A stretch of DNA of 64,000 bases, taken from the NCBI GenBank assembly GCA_963815185.1, contig CAWFGC010000009.1, positions 248,001-312,000 of the forward strand, read 5' to 3'. Shown in pieces: positions 39,035-49,460 of this stretch (the first letter of the stretch is position 1; each line of letters opens with the position of its first letter). A program made the translations under genes and the position numbers. A model generated the notes under the pieces. It was not told where the DNA came from and did not search any database. It saw only the letters and a list, made by a program, of their open reading frames with translations. This DNA is from SHZL01 sp963815185. GTDB lineage: Bacteria > Pseudomonadota > Gammaproteobacteria > Xanthomonadales > SZUA-36.

Positions 39035-40402
39035 ATGCGACTGCCGCTGTGGTGTTACTGCGCTCTGATGGCCTTTATTGCACTGCTGTTTCCAGCGTTG
39101 GTTCAGGCTGAGGTCAAGCACGTTGTCATGATTTCGATCGATGGGCTAAGTCCGGAAGTCTACCTTGCGCCGGATCAGGCCGGCGTCACCGTTCCGAATC
39201 TGCTGAAATTACGCGACGAGGGCGCCAGCGCCAAACGCATGGTACCGGTCTTTCCCTCGGTAACTTATCCAGGCCATACCTCGCTGGTAACTGGTGTTTA
39301 CCCGGCAACGCACGGGGTCGTCGCCAACTATAAGCGCAGCGGAGAGTGGTATTTCCACGCAACAGATATCAAATCACCAACGCTGTGGCAGGCGGCAGCC
39401 GGGAAGGGACTGGTGACCGCGATCGTTACCTGGCCTGCCAGCTCCGGCGCACGGGTAGATTATCTCATCCCCGAAATGATCTCGTCGAATGCAGATGGTG
39501 CGTTGGAGTTGATCCGCTCCGGCTCCACACCGGGACTCTTTGCAAGTCTGGAAAATAGGTTCGGGCCGATTGAACTTCCTCCTTTTGAACAGGCCGACGG
39601 CGCCGATCGGCTTGATCAGATGAGCGGAAAGTTTGCCGCCGGGATTCTGCGAAGCTACAAGCCGAACTTGCTTCTGGTGCATTTTCTGGATGCGGACCAT
39701 CAGCAACATTCCTATGGGCCCGGAAGTGCAGAGGCCAGGCACGCTTTCGAGCGGATAGATCTGAAGGTCGGTGACTTGATACAGGCGGCCCGGGATGCCG
39801 GCATTCTTGCCACTACCACCTTCGTCATCGTCGGAGACCATGGATTTTTGCCGGTACATACCAGTATCAATGTGGATGGATTTCTGGCGGATATCGGATA
39901 TGGAAAGAACAAGAAGGATGGCTCCCCGCTATCGTCTGAAGTCTGGGCAGAGCCATTCGGCGGCGGCGCCGCCTTTTACCTGGAGGATCCGGGCAATAGC
40001 GCGTTTGCCGAACAATTTACCGCAGCGGTACGCATCGAATTGGGAAAGCGGTACGCCGGGATGATTGACCTCATCTCCCGGGACGCCCTCAATGAACTGC
40101 AAGCGCTGCCCAAAGCCCTATTTGCCCTTGTGGCCGAGGAAGGCTACATGTTCACATCAGCGCCAGGTGAGGCAACACGGATACCAGCAAAAGCCAAGGG
40201 TATGCATGGCTACCTGCCAACCCGACCTGAAATGGCAACCGGTTTGATTATCAGCGGAGCGGGGGTTCGCAAAGGCCTTTCGCTGCAGCAGGTGCGCATG
40301 ATCGATGTCGCCCCCACGGTTGCCGCTTTGTTGGGCATTGAACTCAATACGGCAACGAGCTCGCGCATTTGCGAGCTTTTTGAACAGAGGCCCGAAGACT
40401 AG
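39035..40402 (+). CDS. Type I phosphodiesterase/nucleotide pyrophosphatase family protein
   Basis: This 455-residue alkaline phosphatase-superfamily enzyme has a signal peptide (ALMAFIALLFPALVQA, cleavage near 25). Metal and nucleophile motifs are visible: MISIDGLSPEVY (first aspartate), MVPVFPSVTYPGHTSLVTGV with the nucleophile threonine in SVTYPGH, VHFLDADHQQHSYGP, and FVIVGDHGFLPV. The layout matches ENPP-type hydrolases in the periplasm. The substrate (nucleotide, phospholipid or phosphonate) is not resolved. GAGGAG precedes the ATG. Confidence 0.88.
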   Translation: MRLPLWCYCALMAFIALLFPALVQAEVKHVVMISIDGLSPEVYLAPDQAGVTVPNLLKLRDEGASAKRMVPVFPSVTYPGHTSLVTGVYPATHGVVANYKRSGEWYFHATDIKSPTLWQAAAGKGLVTAIVTWPASSGARVDYLIPEMISSNADGALELIRSGSTPGLFASLENRFGPIELPPFEQADGADRLDQMSGKFAAGILRSYKPNLLLVHFLDADHQQHSYGPGSAEARHAFERIDLKVGDLIQAARDAGILATTTFVIVGDHGFLPVHTSINVDGFLADIGYGKNKKDGSPLSSEVWAEPFGGGAAFYLEDPGNSAFAEQFTAAVRIELGKRYAGMIDLISRDALNELQALPKALFALVAEEGYMFTSAPGEATRIPAKAKGMHGYLPTRPEMATGLIISGAGVRKGLSLQQVRMIDVAPTVAALLGIELNTATSSRICELFEQRPED

Positions 40403-40446
40403 CACATACTGCCAAAGGTTCGGGGTTGCGCGCGTATAATTGGCCC

Positions 40447-41791
40447 ATGAGTTCTTCAGACTCCCTGTTCGAACACGCCGGCAAGCAGCACGCCCAAGCA
40501 CAGGCGCCGCTGCCGGAACGCATGCGCCCGCGCAATTTCGACGAGTTCGTCGGCCAGGAGCATATCCTCGGTCCCGATCGGGTGCTGCGCCGGACCATCG
40601 CCGCCGACCGGCTGCCTTCGCTGATTCTGTGGGGCCCGCCGGGTAGCGGCAAGACCACGCTGGCGCGCCTGATCGCCGGGGTGACGAAAGCGCATTTCGA
40701 GCCGGTCAGCGCGGTCACTTCCGGTGTGGCCGATTTGCGCCGCATCGTGGCTGAAGCGCGCGAGCGGCAAGGCATGTACCGGCAGCGCACCATCCTGTTC
40801 GTGGATGAAATTCACCGCTTCAACAAGGCCCAGCAGGACGTCATTCTGCCACACGTGGAGGACGGCACCGTGACCTTCATTGGCGCCACCACCGAGAATC
40901 CTTCGTTCGAAGTCAATGCGCCGTTGCGCTCGCGCTGTCGTGTGTTCACGCTCAAGGCCCTGACCCCCGAGCAGGTGGCGCAGATCGTGCGGCGCGCTTT
41001 GGAGGACGTTGACAACGGACTGGGAGCACTCAAAGCCAGCATCAGTGATGAGGCGCTGGCGCATCTGGTAAACATTGCCGACGGTGACGCGCGCATTGCC
41101 CTCAACGCGCTGGAAACCGCCGCATACACCATCACGCCGGACGAAACCGGCAGGCGCCACATTGCACTCGAGGCCATCGCCGAAGCCCTGCAGCAACGCT
41201 CGCCGCGTTACGACAAGGATGGTGAGCATCATTACGACACCATCTCGGCCTTCATCAAATCGGTGCGGGGCTCTTCCCCGGACGGCGCGCTGTATTGGCT
41301 GGCGCGCATGATCCATGCCGGTGAAGACCCGCTGTTCATAGCGCGCCGTCTGGTCATCCTGGCCGCCGAGGATATCGGCCTGGCGGAACCGCAGGCGCTG
41401 ACCCTGGCCGTGGCGGCGCAGCAGGCAGTACATTTCCTGGGGATGCCGGAGGGCCGGATTCCGCTGGCGGAAGCCACGGTGTATCTCGCCACCGCGCCGA
41501 AAAGCAACTCGGCTTACAAGGCCATCGATCGGGCGCTCGAAGACGCGCGCGAACAGCCCAACGATCCGGTGCCGCTGCACCTGCGCAATGCGGTGACCGG
41601 TCTGATGAAGGACAGCGGTTATGGGCGAGGGTTACCAATATGCCCACGATCATCCCGGGCATTTCGTCGAGCAGGCGTTTCTGCCCCCGGCCTTGCAACA
41701 GCGCCGGTACTACGAGCCGGGCACCGAGGGAGCGGAAGCAGGCATCGCCGAGCGCTTGCGCAAATGGTGGGGCACGAAGCAAAGCAATTAA
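40447..41791 (+). CDS. rarA: Replication-associated recombination protein A, frameshifted near the C-terminus
   Basis: RarA (MgsA) is an AAA+ ATPase acting at stalled forks. Walker A is LWGPPGSGKTTLARLIAG near residue 63, Walker B is ILFVDEIHRFNKAQQD, and sensor 1 is FIGATTENPSFEVN. The main frame is broken at the GGG at 41623-41625: removing one G restores the family C-terminus GYGEGYQYAHDHPGHFVEQA through to a TAA at 41789-41791. Without correction the frame runs on into the next gene and gives an artificial 582-residue fusion. All catalytic parts lie before the break. Confidence 0.9.
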
Positions 41792-41802
41792 GGAGAAGAT
41801 CA

Positions 41803-42174
41803 ATGGAAAGCAATGGCGTAGTCTGGTTCGAGATCTATGTGCAGGACATGAAAAGGGCCAGCGCGTTTTACGAGGGCGTGCTTCAGGTGCAGATGGAACC
41901 CATGATGAGCGGGGATATCGATATGTGCCGTTTCCCCAGGAAAGAGGGCGCCACGGGAATCCATGGCACCCTGGTCAAAGTGCCGGGTCAGCCGTCCGGC
42001 GGCAACAGCACCCTGGTTTATTTCGGCTGTGCGGACTGCGCGGTAGAAGAGGCCCGCGTGGAGCAGTTTGGCGGCCGCATCCATCGTGGCAAGCTGTCCA
42101 TCGGCGAATATGGATTCGTGTCGCTGGTGGTCGATACTGAAGGCAATATGTTCGGACTGCATTCGATGCAATAA
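41803..42174 (+). CDS. VOC-family (glyoxalase/bleomycin resistance-like) protein
   Basis: A 123-residue single vicinal-oxygen-chelate protein: VVWFEIYVQDMKRASAFYEG at the start is the first beta-alpha-beta unit with the E/Y pattern, and YGFVSLVVDTEGNMFGLHSM is the typical end. AAGGAG precedes the ATG at 41803, so it is a separate gene from rarA despite the shared open frame. The metal-binding pair appears as the glutamate of WFEIYV and a late residue. The substrate is unknown. Confidence 0.85.
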   Translation: MESNGVVWFEIYVQDMKRASAFYEGVLQVQMEPMMSGDIDMCRFPRKEGATGIHGTLVKVPGQPSGGNSTLVYFGCADCAVEEARVEQFGGRIHRGKLSIGEYGFVSLVVDTEGNMFGLHSMQ

Positions 42175-42228
42175 CGCCGAGACGCACCTGCATTACACGA
42201 CCATTCTTTTCATTGCTTTGGACGAATC

Positions 42229-43198
42229 ATGCACAGCTTAAGACCCGCCACACTCGATGAAATACGTGCTGCCAGCAAGCGCTTGGGTTCATTGGCCATT
42301 CGCTCCCCGCTGATACGTTTGAATGTGGACGATGCCCCTGCGGAGATTTATCTCAAAATGGAGAATCTCCAGCCGATCGGTTCCTTCAAGATCCGTCCGG
42401 CAGGGAGCGCGATTCTCAATACCCCAAAGGAGCAATTGGCCGCTGGCGTGTACACGGCCAGTTCCGGCAATATGGCCCAGGGCGTTGCTTATGCAGCAAA
42501 GAAACTCGGTGTTCCGGCAACGGTGTTGCTTCCGGAAAATGCTGCGGCCAATAAAGTCGCAGCGCTAAAGAGGTTGGGAGCGAATATCAGGTTCCTGCCG
42601 GACAATGAATGGTGGCAAGTCATTGCTGACCACGGGCATGCGGAAATTCCGGGCACGTTTATTCACCCGGTAGCCAGTCAGGATGTTCTGGCCGGGGATG
42701 GTACTGTTGGCCTGGAAATCTTTGAAGACCTGCCCGATGTGGATACGGTACTGGTGCCGTTTGGTGGTGGGGGTCTTTCCTGTGGAATTGCCTCGGCATT
42801 TCGTGAATTGAATCCGAAGGTAAGGGTTCTGGGTTCAGAGTCGGAACATTGCGCGCCTTTGGCGGCTGCACTGGATGCGGGTAAACCTGTGCAATTATCC
42901 TGCCCGCCTACGTTTATCTCCGGCATTGGCGTTGGCAAAGTCCTGGATGAGATGTGGCCTTTGGTCGAAGCAGCTCCTGCCAGGTGCTGTCATCGCCAGT
43001 GTGAAAGACATTGCCAATACCATACGCACATTGTATGAAAGACACCGGGTGATTGCCGAGGGGGCGGGAGCAGCGCCGGTTGCAGCCGCCCTGGCGGGAC
43101 AGGGTGGAAAAGGCAAGGTGGCGTGCGTTATTTCCGGAGGGAATCTGGATAACAAATACCTGATCGATATCCTGCAGGGAAAAACGCCCCAGGTCTGA
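42229..43198 (+). CDS. Threonine/serine dehydratase-like PLP enzyme, frameshifted
   Basis: This fold type II PLP enzyme resembles threonine ammonia-lyase and serine racemase. KMENLQPIGSFKIRPA holds the PLP lysine (near 57), YTASSGNMAQGVAYAAKK is the asparagine loop, VPFGGGGLSCGIA binds the phosphate, and CVISGGNLDNKYLID closes the protein. The reading frame changes near 42967-42970: one extra base in GAAG gives the first frame a false tail, and removing it joins LVE to QLLPGAVIASVKDIANTIRT. About 322 residues result. No ACT regulatory domain is present, so the catabolic type is favoured. Confidence 0.82.
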
Positions 43199-43230
43199 GC
43201 CGTGCACCAGTAGCCACCAGATGCAGGAGT

Positions 43231-43701
43231 TTACGGCTTATAGATGCCCGCTCCGAAAACGAATCCATCGTGCAGCACAACCCAACTGGATTTCTGCAGC
43301 ACTTCACGAGTAACCGGATCACGCCATTTGTAGTCCACCCAGTGACCATTTTCCGTCGCTTCGTCCATGAACATGTCGCCGAATCGAACACCGTCAACAT
43401 CAATGAGGGTATGTGCCGGGGTTCCGACCAGCGATTTATCGTGGCCATGCGCGACGATGGTGCGTTTTGGCCCATAGACGAAAACATAGAGATCATGGTC
43501 CACGAACCCACCATTCGGGTCTTCGATGGCGGCAAAAGCAGCATCCGCTCCTGCTTCGTCGTACAAGGCGATTGCGCGCGCGACAATATCCTGTGCTTGC
43601 GCTGCCGTGGCGCGCTCCTGGGCAGGTAAAAGGGCAGGAGCCAGCAGCGCCAAGGTGACTGCAAGGAGGGTGAATCGGCGACGAAAGAACGTATTGAACA
43701 T
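43231..43701 (-). CDS. Secreted single-Cache-domain protein
   Basis: A signal peptide (RRRFTLLAVTLALLAPALLPA) is followed by a Cache-type sensor domain of about 125 residues: AIALYDEAGADAAFAAIEDP, LYVFVYGPKRTIVAHGHDKS, WVDYKWRDPVTREVLQKSSW and VLHDGFVFGAGIYKP. These are features of Cache domains that bind small carboxylates, here free of any kinase or chemoreceptor part. GGAGAG precedes the ATG at 43701. It is convergent with the dehydratase gene. The partner is unknown. Confidence 0.8.
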   Translation of the reverse strand: MFNTFFRRRFTLLAVTLALLAPALLPAQERATAAQAQDIVARAIALYDEAGADAAFAAIEDPNGGFVDHDLYVFVYGPKRTIVAHGHDKSLVGTPAHTLIDVDGVRFGDMFMDEATENGHWVDYKWRDPVTREVLQKSSWVVLHDGFVFGAGIYKP

Positions 43702-43825
43702 GTCATTTCTCTCCATCAGAAAAGTGCATTCATTTAAATCCATTGGCTCAGCCTGAGTCAACCCCGGCGAGATTCCAACATCTGGCCGTCAGCCGGCCAA
43801 TGGCCGGTTTCTGATTTTTCTCATT

Positions 43826-45655
43826 TCACGGGCGGGCGCCCGATGCATTGGCGTTGAGCAGTGCCTGGTAGCGAACCGTGAGGAATTGATAGCGGTTGCT
43901 TGCGCGCAGCCGGCTGGCCAACTGCTCGTGCAATGCCGGCGTCCAGGCGGTGTATTTTCGATGAAGTCCCCGGCTTGCTGCTTATCTCCGGCGGCCTGGA
44001 TGGCAAGCACTTCACCCAGCATCTGGCTGATGACCGCTCGGTAGCGATCATAATGGATGGTCAGCCGCGTGGTCGCCTCATCGAAACTGAGCAAGCCGTT
44101 TTGCAGAAAGTAATTCATCTGCATCAATTCCATGGTCTGGTAGGGCTGGTCGGCGCGCGGCTGGTTTTTCTGCAAAACACGGAGCACGCCGGCAGCCTGC
44201 ACCGAATGAAGTGCTGCGCCGGTCATCAGGCCCGCGTCTTTGAGATGGGCTGCGGTGAAGCAGGAGACGAGATCGGCTTTCAGTTCTTCCAGCAGGTTGC
44301 CCCAGGGTGACAGGGCCTCGTCCAGATCGCGTCCATCGGCAGTTTTGTCGACACCCAGGTAGTGACCGACTTCATGCCACAGGGTTCGGTAAAATGGTCC
44401 ATCGAGGGTCAGGTCAGCGGCCTGTTCCGGAATCACAGCCGCCTGAAATTTCTTTTTCGCGTCGTCAAACAAATCCGGGTTGGTCATGATGTTGTAGCGC
44501 AACAAAATGGTGCGGCCATATTTGCGCGCGTGATCGGCATCGTTGGGCAGAATGGATGCGGTATTCCCACCCCGTGACTGCCCGAAGTCGGCGATGATGT
44601 TATACACGCCGACGGGAATGTGGTGCTCAACCGTGCGCCGGGTGAGGACTGGCAGCGCGTCCTGGATGTCCTGCAGTCCGCCCAGCGCGGCGGCAAGCTC
44701 GTTGCTTTTGCCGGCGTCGCGCACCAACACGCTGAGGCTGAAAAAGGACTTCACGCCGTAAAGCGCATCGGCATAGGTTTCGAAACTGCCGATCTGGGCA
44801 TTCAGATGGCGGAACTGGCCGCGCACCCAGGCGGCGTCACCCGCTTCGTAGTCATCGCTGATGAGATCCCGCGCCCGCAAGGTGAGATATGAGGCCAGGT
44901 CGGGGTCTTCGGCTTTGACATCTGCCGCTGCGCCATTGAGCAAGGCAAAGACACGCATGATCTCCGGCGCCCATCTCACGGAATACGGCAGGGCATACCA
45001 GCGGCGGGCCGGGTCTGCACCGTTCTGCATGGCTTCGAGCTGCGCTCGCAACCCGGGATGCAAGCCATCCAGCAGCGGGAATCGATCCAGCATGCCGAGG
45101 TCGTGTTGTAACTGTTCGTTGCTGTTGGCTCGCACGACGGTGCGGACGGCCAGCAATCCGGCTGAGCTCTCGGGATGCGCTTGCATAAAGGCGTCCAGCT
45201 CCGCGGTAGTCATGCCCTGGGGGTAGACGTTTTTGCCCGGGGCTTCGGGGGCGACTGGCAGGAAGGGCAGCCGCTGATTATCCAGCGTGGTCAGTATGGG
45301 GCCTTTAAACCCGTAGTAGAGGTCGAGTAAAGCACGGCTTTGCTCATCCCCTTTACCCAGGGCCTGCAACCGTGTTCAAGGATTCCAGCGCCTGTGGGTG
45401 CATGGAATCCTCGTAGATGCGCTGGAAAATACCGCCGGCCCGAAGCAGCTTTTCAACTGCGGCCTGTTCCGCTGCGGTTAACGAAGTCAGGTCCGGGTCA
45501 AGCGTGATGGTGCGCGTTTGATCGAGAATTTCCCTGGCCTGCTGCAGGCTCCAGTAGCCTGCTGGAAGTACCTGGGCCGGCGCGCTTTCCATCCCCGGGC
45601 CGGTCACGAGCAGGGCCGTCAAAGCGATGGTCAAAGTAAGAGTTCTTGCATTCAC
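43826..45655 (-). CDS. M49-like dipeptidyl peptidase III family zinc peptidase, two frameshifts
   Basis: The protein starts at 45655 with a signal peptide (LTIALTALLVTGPGMESAPA). The zinc motif is LWHEVGHYLG with the third ligand region GNLLEELKADLVSCFTAAHL, matching dipeptidyl peptidase III relatives. The reading frame changes twice. Near 45370 one extra base in the CC breaks LESLNT from LQALGKGDEQSR. Near 43955-43958 a missing base in a T run (A run on the coding strand) breaks DFIE from YTAWTPALHEQLASRLRASN. With both repaired the gene ends at a TGA at 43826-43828, about 609 residues. Active-site residues are intact. Confidence 0.75.
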
Positions 45656-45855
45656 GAATCATTCCTGGTGGTTACATGCAGGCTAGGGACTGGTCGAAAC
45701 CAACAATCTTTGCAGCGTGTGGTTCAGTGGCGACAGGCCATGTTTTCCTCCGGCATCGATTCTGGCGCTAAAAAGGCAACATTCCGGGATCGGTGGTTTA
45801 TACTCCCAAAGTTCATTCAACACCAAACCATATGCCTAAGCGGAGGTAATGCATC

Positions 45856-47740
45856 TTGAAGCATCTAGCCTTGTTTGCCGTCGGTCTGATCCTGGTCCTC
45901 GCCGCCTCGGCCGCGCAGGCAGTGGAACTGAGTTTGCGGCTGGATGCCAGCGATGTGGCGCGCAAGCGCATTCACACCGATCTGACCTTGAGCGTCGCGC
46001 CGGGGCCTTTGACCCTGGTCTTTCCCAAGTGGATACCCGGGGAACATGGGCCCACCGGGCCGCTGAACTCGATGATCGGGCTAACGATCACAGGTAATGG
46101 CTCCGTGATAGCGTGGACGCGGGACCCGCTCGACACCTATGCATTCAAGCTCACCGTGCCCGCGGGTGTCAATGAGCTGTCCATTGCGCTGGATTCCGGA
46201 CTGGCGACATCCGGAAATGGCTTTAGCGCTGCCCCGACCAGTTCGGAGCAGCTTGCCGTGCTGCCCTGGAACGAGTTCGTGCTTCTGCCCAAGGGCAGCG
46301 ATGCGGAACAAATTACAACCAGCGCCAGTATTCTGCCGCCGCAGGGCTGGAGCCTTGCTTCAGCGCTGGATTCAAAGCGCGGTGCGGATGGCGTGTATAA
46401 ATTCGAAGAAGCATCGCTCACCCGTTTGATCGATTCACCGGTGCAGATCGGCCGCTACACGCGGCTTATCGATCTGCCCGGCTCGGCGCCGGCGCCTGAG
46501 ATTGCCCATGCGATGTGCAATTGCCGCCGACAGCGCCGCCGCACTCACCCTGCCGGAGAATTTTGCCGCCGCTTACGGCAGGCTCGTCGCCGAAGCCGGA
46601 GCGCTGTTCGGCTCACGCATGTACCGGCATTACCTCTGGCTCGTGACGCTGTCGGACTTCGTCGCGCATTTCGGCCTCGAGCACCACGAATCGAGTGACA
46701 ACCGCAGGCAAGAAACCACCTTGATCGACCCCGAACTGACGCCATGGCTTTCGACCCTGCTGGCGCACGAATACGTGCATAGCTGGAATGCCAAGTACCG
46801 CCGGCCGCAAGGTTTGCTGAGCCCGGACTACGACCAGCCCATGGACGGCTCCTTGCTATGGGTATACGAGGGCCTGACGACCTTCTGGGGTGAGGTGCTG
46901 CCCACCCGCGCCGGCCTGATCAGCCAGGAGCAATTTCGTGACACTCTGGCGCAGATGGCGGCGACGTTCGACAACGAGCCGGGCGCGGACTGGCGGCCGC
47001 TGGCCGATACTGCAGTCGCGGCCCAGAACCTGTACGGCGCACCGGAGGCGTGGCACTCGAGCCGGCGCGGTACGGACTTCTACGAGGCCTCGGTGTTCCT
47101 GTGGCTGGACGTGGATGCCGAGATGCGGGCGCGCACGCACGGGCAGAAGTCGCTGGACGATTTCATGCGGCGCTTTTACGCGGGGGTCAGCGGAGAACCG
47201 GCGCTTGAGCCTTACACCGAGCGTGACATCTACGACAATCTCGCGGCGGTAGTGCCTGCCGACTGGAAAACATTGATACGAAGCCACCTCGATGTCCTGG
47301 GCACAAAGGCCTTGTTTGCGGCGCTCGAGCGCAGCGGCTGGAGGCTGAGCTATAGCGAAGTCAAGAATGTCTGGCTCGAGTACTACCAAAAGAGCAAGAA
47401 GGCCACCGACCGCTTGTGGTCCATCGGTCTGAGCCTGGATAAGGATGCGCTGATCACCGAGGTCATCGAAAATCGAGCGGCAGCCCGTGCCGGCGCCGGG
47501 CCGGGCATGACCCTGGTCGCGGTTGACGGCCGCAAGTACTCCCCCGAGGCACTCGATGAAGCCATTTCGCAGGCACAACATTCGCACGAGCCGATTAAGC
47601 TGCTGGTTTTGAATAACGACTATTACCGCACGCTCGAGGTCTCCTATTTCGACGGTCCGCGCTTTCCCCACCTGGTTCGCATCGACGGTTCGACGGACCG
47701 GCTGACCGCCGTGCTCAGACCGCGGGTCAGCCCACCCTGA
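45856..47740 (+). CDS. M61-family glycyl aminopeptidase-like protein, frameshifted
   Basis: The first part, from a TTG with a strong GGAGGT eight bases upstream, has a signal peptide (FAVGLILVLAASAAQAVELS) and the M61 N-terminal beta domain (TLVFPKWIPGEHGPTGPLNS). The second part, in the next frame, carries HHESSDN, the zinc motif LLAHEYVHSWNAKYRRPQGL, the third ligand region LWVYEGLTTFWGEV and a C-terminal PDZ-like domain (ALITEVIENRAAARAGAGPG). The frame changes near 46503-46512, one base gained. M61 enzymes cleave N-terminal glycine and are periplasmic here. It is divergent from the M49-like gene. Confidence 0.8.
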
Positions 47741-47817
47741 CATTGCGCCTGATCGGTCGCGCGCCAAAAGACGTCGGGGCTCCAATACCCACACTGCAAA
47801 TCAAGAGGAGAAAAGAA

Positions 47818-48257
47818 ATGCCATCGTCAAATCAGGACAAACACACAGGGCGCTGTTTTTGTGGATCGGTCCAGATCGTCGCTTCCGGTGCGCCTTTCGC
47901 CATGGGCTACTGCCATTGCAAGGACTGCCGCGCCTGGAGCGCTGGCCCGGTAAACGCTTTCACCTTATGGCAACCTGACGCGGTACCGTCGAGCGGGGCA
48001 GCGAGTTCCTGGGCAGCTATGCGCACACCGATGCCAGTCATCGAAAATACTGCACCAAGTGCGGCGGGCACGTGATGACCAATCATCCGGCTGGTAATTT
48101 CACCGATGTGTACGCCGCGATTCTACCCAGCCTGAAGTTCGAACCCGCACTCCATGTCAATTATGAATCCACGGTTTTACGCATCAAGGATGGCTTGCCG
48201 AAATTAAAAGATTTTCCGGCCGAGATGGGTGGTTCCGGAGAAACGTTGCCTGAATGA
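47818..48257 (+). CDS. GFA/CENP-V domain protein, frameshifted
   Basis: Members of this family bind zinc through cysteines; one relative reacts with S-hydroxymethylglutathione, but most have unknown activity. TGRCFCGSVQIVASG and MGYCHCKDCRAWSAGPVNAF supply the first cysteines. The frame changes near 47985-47990: inserting one base in the CCGTC stretch joins LWQPDAV to VERGSEFLGSYAHTDASHRK and YCTKCGGHVMTNHPAGNFTD, which contains the last cysteine pair. AAGAGGAG precedes the ATG. The repaired protein has about 147 residues, normal for the family. Confidence 0.8.
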
Positions 48258-48365
48258 ACTTACCCGGTGGGCTGCAACAGATTTTGCTCTGCCGGCAGCA
48301 ACAATCTGCGGACCCTGTGTGGGAGTCCGTGACCGTCGAATAGCCGGATCGCGTTGACTGTGAAG

Positions 48366-48390
48366 GGGCCGCCATTCATGGCGGCCCTTT
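48366..48390 (+). terminator. Hairpin terminator between convergent genes
   Basis: A 9-bp stem (GGGCCGCCA pairing with TGGCGGCCC, loop TTCA, 48366-48387) is followed by TTT. It lies between the GFA gene and the convergent SDR gene and should stop the plus-strand transcript. Confidence 0.7.
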
Positions 48391-48420
48391 GTACTGGTTG
48401 GAATTATAGACCCCGGCCTG

Positions 48421-49179
48421 TCACCAAACGCTGCCCAAAGCCACGCGGATCGATTCACCGCTGACCCCACTGGATTCTTCCGCTGCCAGAAACGCAATCA
48501 GCTCGGCAACTTCCTCGGGACTGGCAACGCGGCCGGGTGGGTACAAGGCAGCTCGTTCCTGCCACACTTGCTCTGGTGTGATGCCGCGTTGATCCGCCTC
48601 GGCCTGGGCCGAGCGTTCGGCCATCTGCGTGCGCACCCAGCCGGGCAACACCGCGTTGGCTGTGATCCCATGGGCACCGCCATCCATGGCGGCGGAGCGC
48701 ATCAAGCCCAGCAAGCCTGCCTTGGACGCGTTGTAGGCGGAGCCAGCATGCTCTGCAATCAAGCCGGCAGTGGAGCTGACATAGACCATGCGCCCGTATC
48801 CGGCCTTGATCATGCCCGGCATTACCAGTCGTGAGAGATGAAAGGGCCCATCCAGGTTGATGCGCATGGTCTCGTCCCACAGTTCCGGCATCTGTTCCCA
48901 GAGCACCCGTCTCGTGGGCCGAGCCCAGGCCATGGTTGCAGACCAGAATATCGATCGAACCCAGCCGCTGGAGGGTTTCGCTCGACTGCTGTCTCACAGC
49001 CCTGCAAGGTGCCCAGGTCCGCCGCCACGTAGTCGAAGCCCGTGGCCGCCAGTTCCTGCTTCACTGCGTGCCACAGCCATCACGCGGGCGCCGCGGCGGG
49101 CGAGCAACCGGGCTGCCGCCCGCCCGATGCCACGGCCCGCACCGGTGACCAGCGCCACCTTGCCTTCAACACCGGCCAT
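48421..49179 (-). pseudogene. Short-chain dehydrogenase/reductase with three frameshifts
   Basis: SDR features are present but spread over frames. The cofactor loop VALVTGAGRGIGRAAARLLA is near the start (49179-49110). ELAATGFDYVAADLGTLQGC comes in a second frame, SIDILVCNHGLGSAHETG in a third, and ELWDETMRINLDGPFHLSRL, the catalytic serine region MVYVSSTAG and YNASKAGLLGLM in the last. The shifts lie near 49060, 48990 and 48912, all within 150 bases, while the 490 bases after them are clean. Such clustering could be real decay or a poor-quality stretch. The repaired enzyme would be about 250 residues. The substrate is unknown. Confidence 0.75.
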
Positions 49180-49265
49180 GTTTGCCTACCTCCTGCAGGC
49201 TAGAGTGCTACTCGAACAAAGAATAGCATGCGGTGAATTCACCGGCGTCCCGGGGTCAGACCATT

Positions 49266-49460
49266 TTACCCGTCGTCCTCACGCCTGACCTCGATCTGAG
49301 GCGGCTCGCCGGGTGCGGAGCGCGTGATGAAAACGATGGGGCGGCAGCAGACCTGACAATCTTCGATGTACTGCTGCTCTTCGATGGAATCATCGATCAG
49401 CACTGAAATCACTTCACCGCAATAGGGGCAGCTGATATCGGCTTCAGACAAGCCTTGCAT
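49266..49460 (-). CDS. CPXCG-motif cysteine-rich small protein
   Basis: A 64-residue protein with CPYCGEVISVLID and CQVCCRPIVF, two CxxC pairs expected to hold one zinc, and an acidic middle (DDSIEEQQYIED). It matches the family named for its CPXCG motif, which is widespread in gammaproteobacteria and of unknown function. Its ATG follows directly on the glgX stop, so it is probably translated from the glgX message. Confidence 0.88.
   Translation of the reverse strand: MQGLSEADISCPYCGEVISVLIDDSIEEQQYIEDCQVCCRPIVFITRSAPGEPPQIEVRREDDG

Noticed and set aside
40426..42174. RarA-VOC fusion protein
   Set aside because: Explained by one extra G at 41623-41625; the two genes have separate stop and start signals once it is removed.
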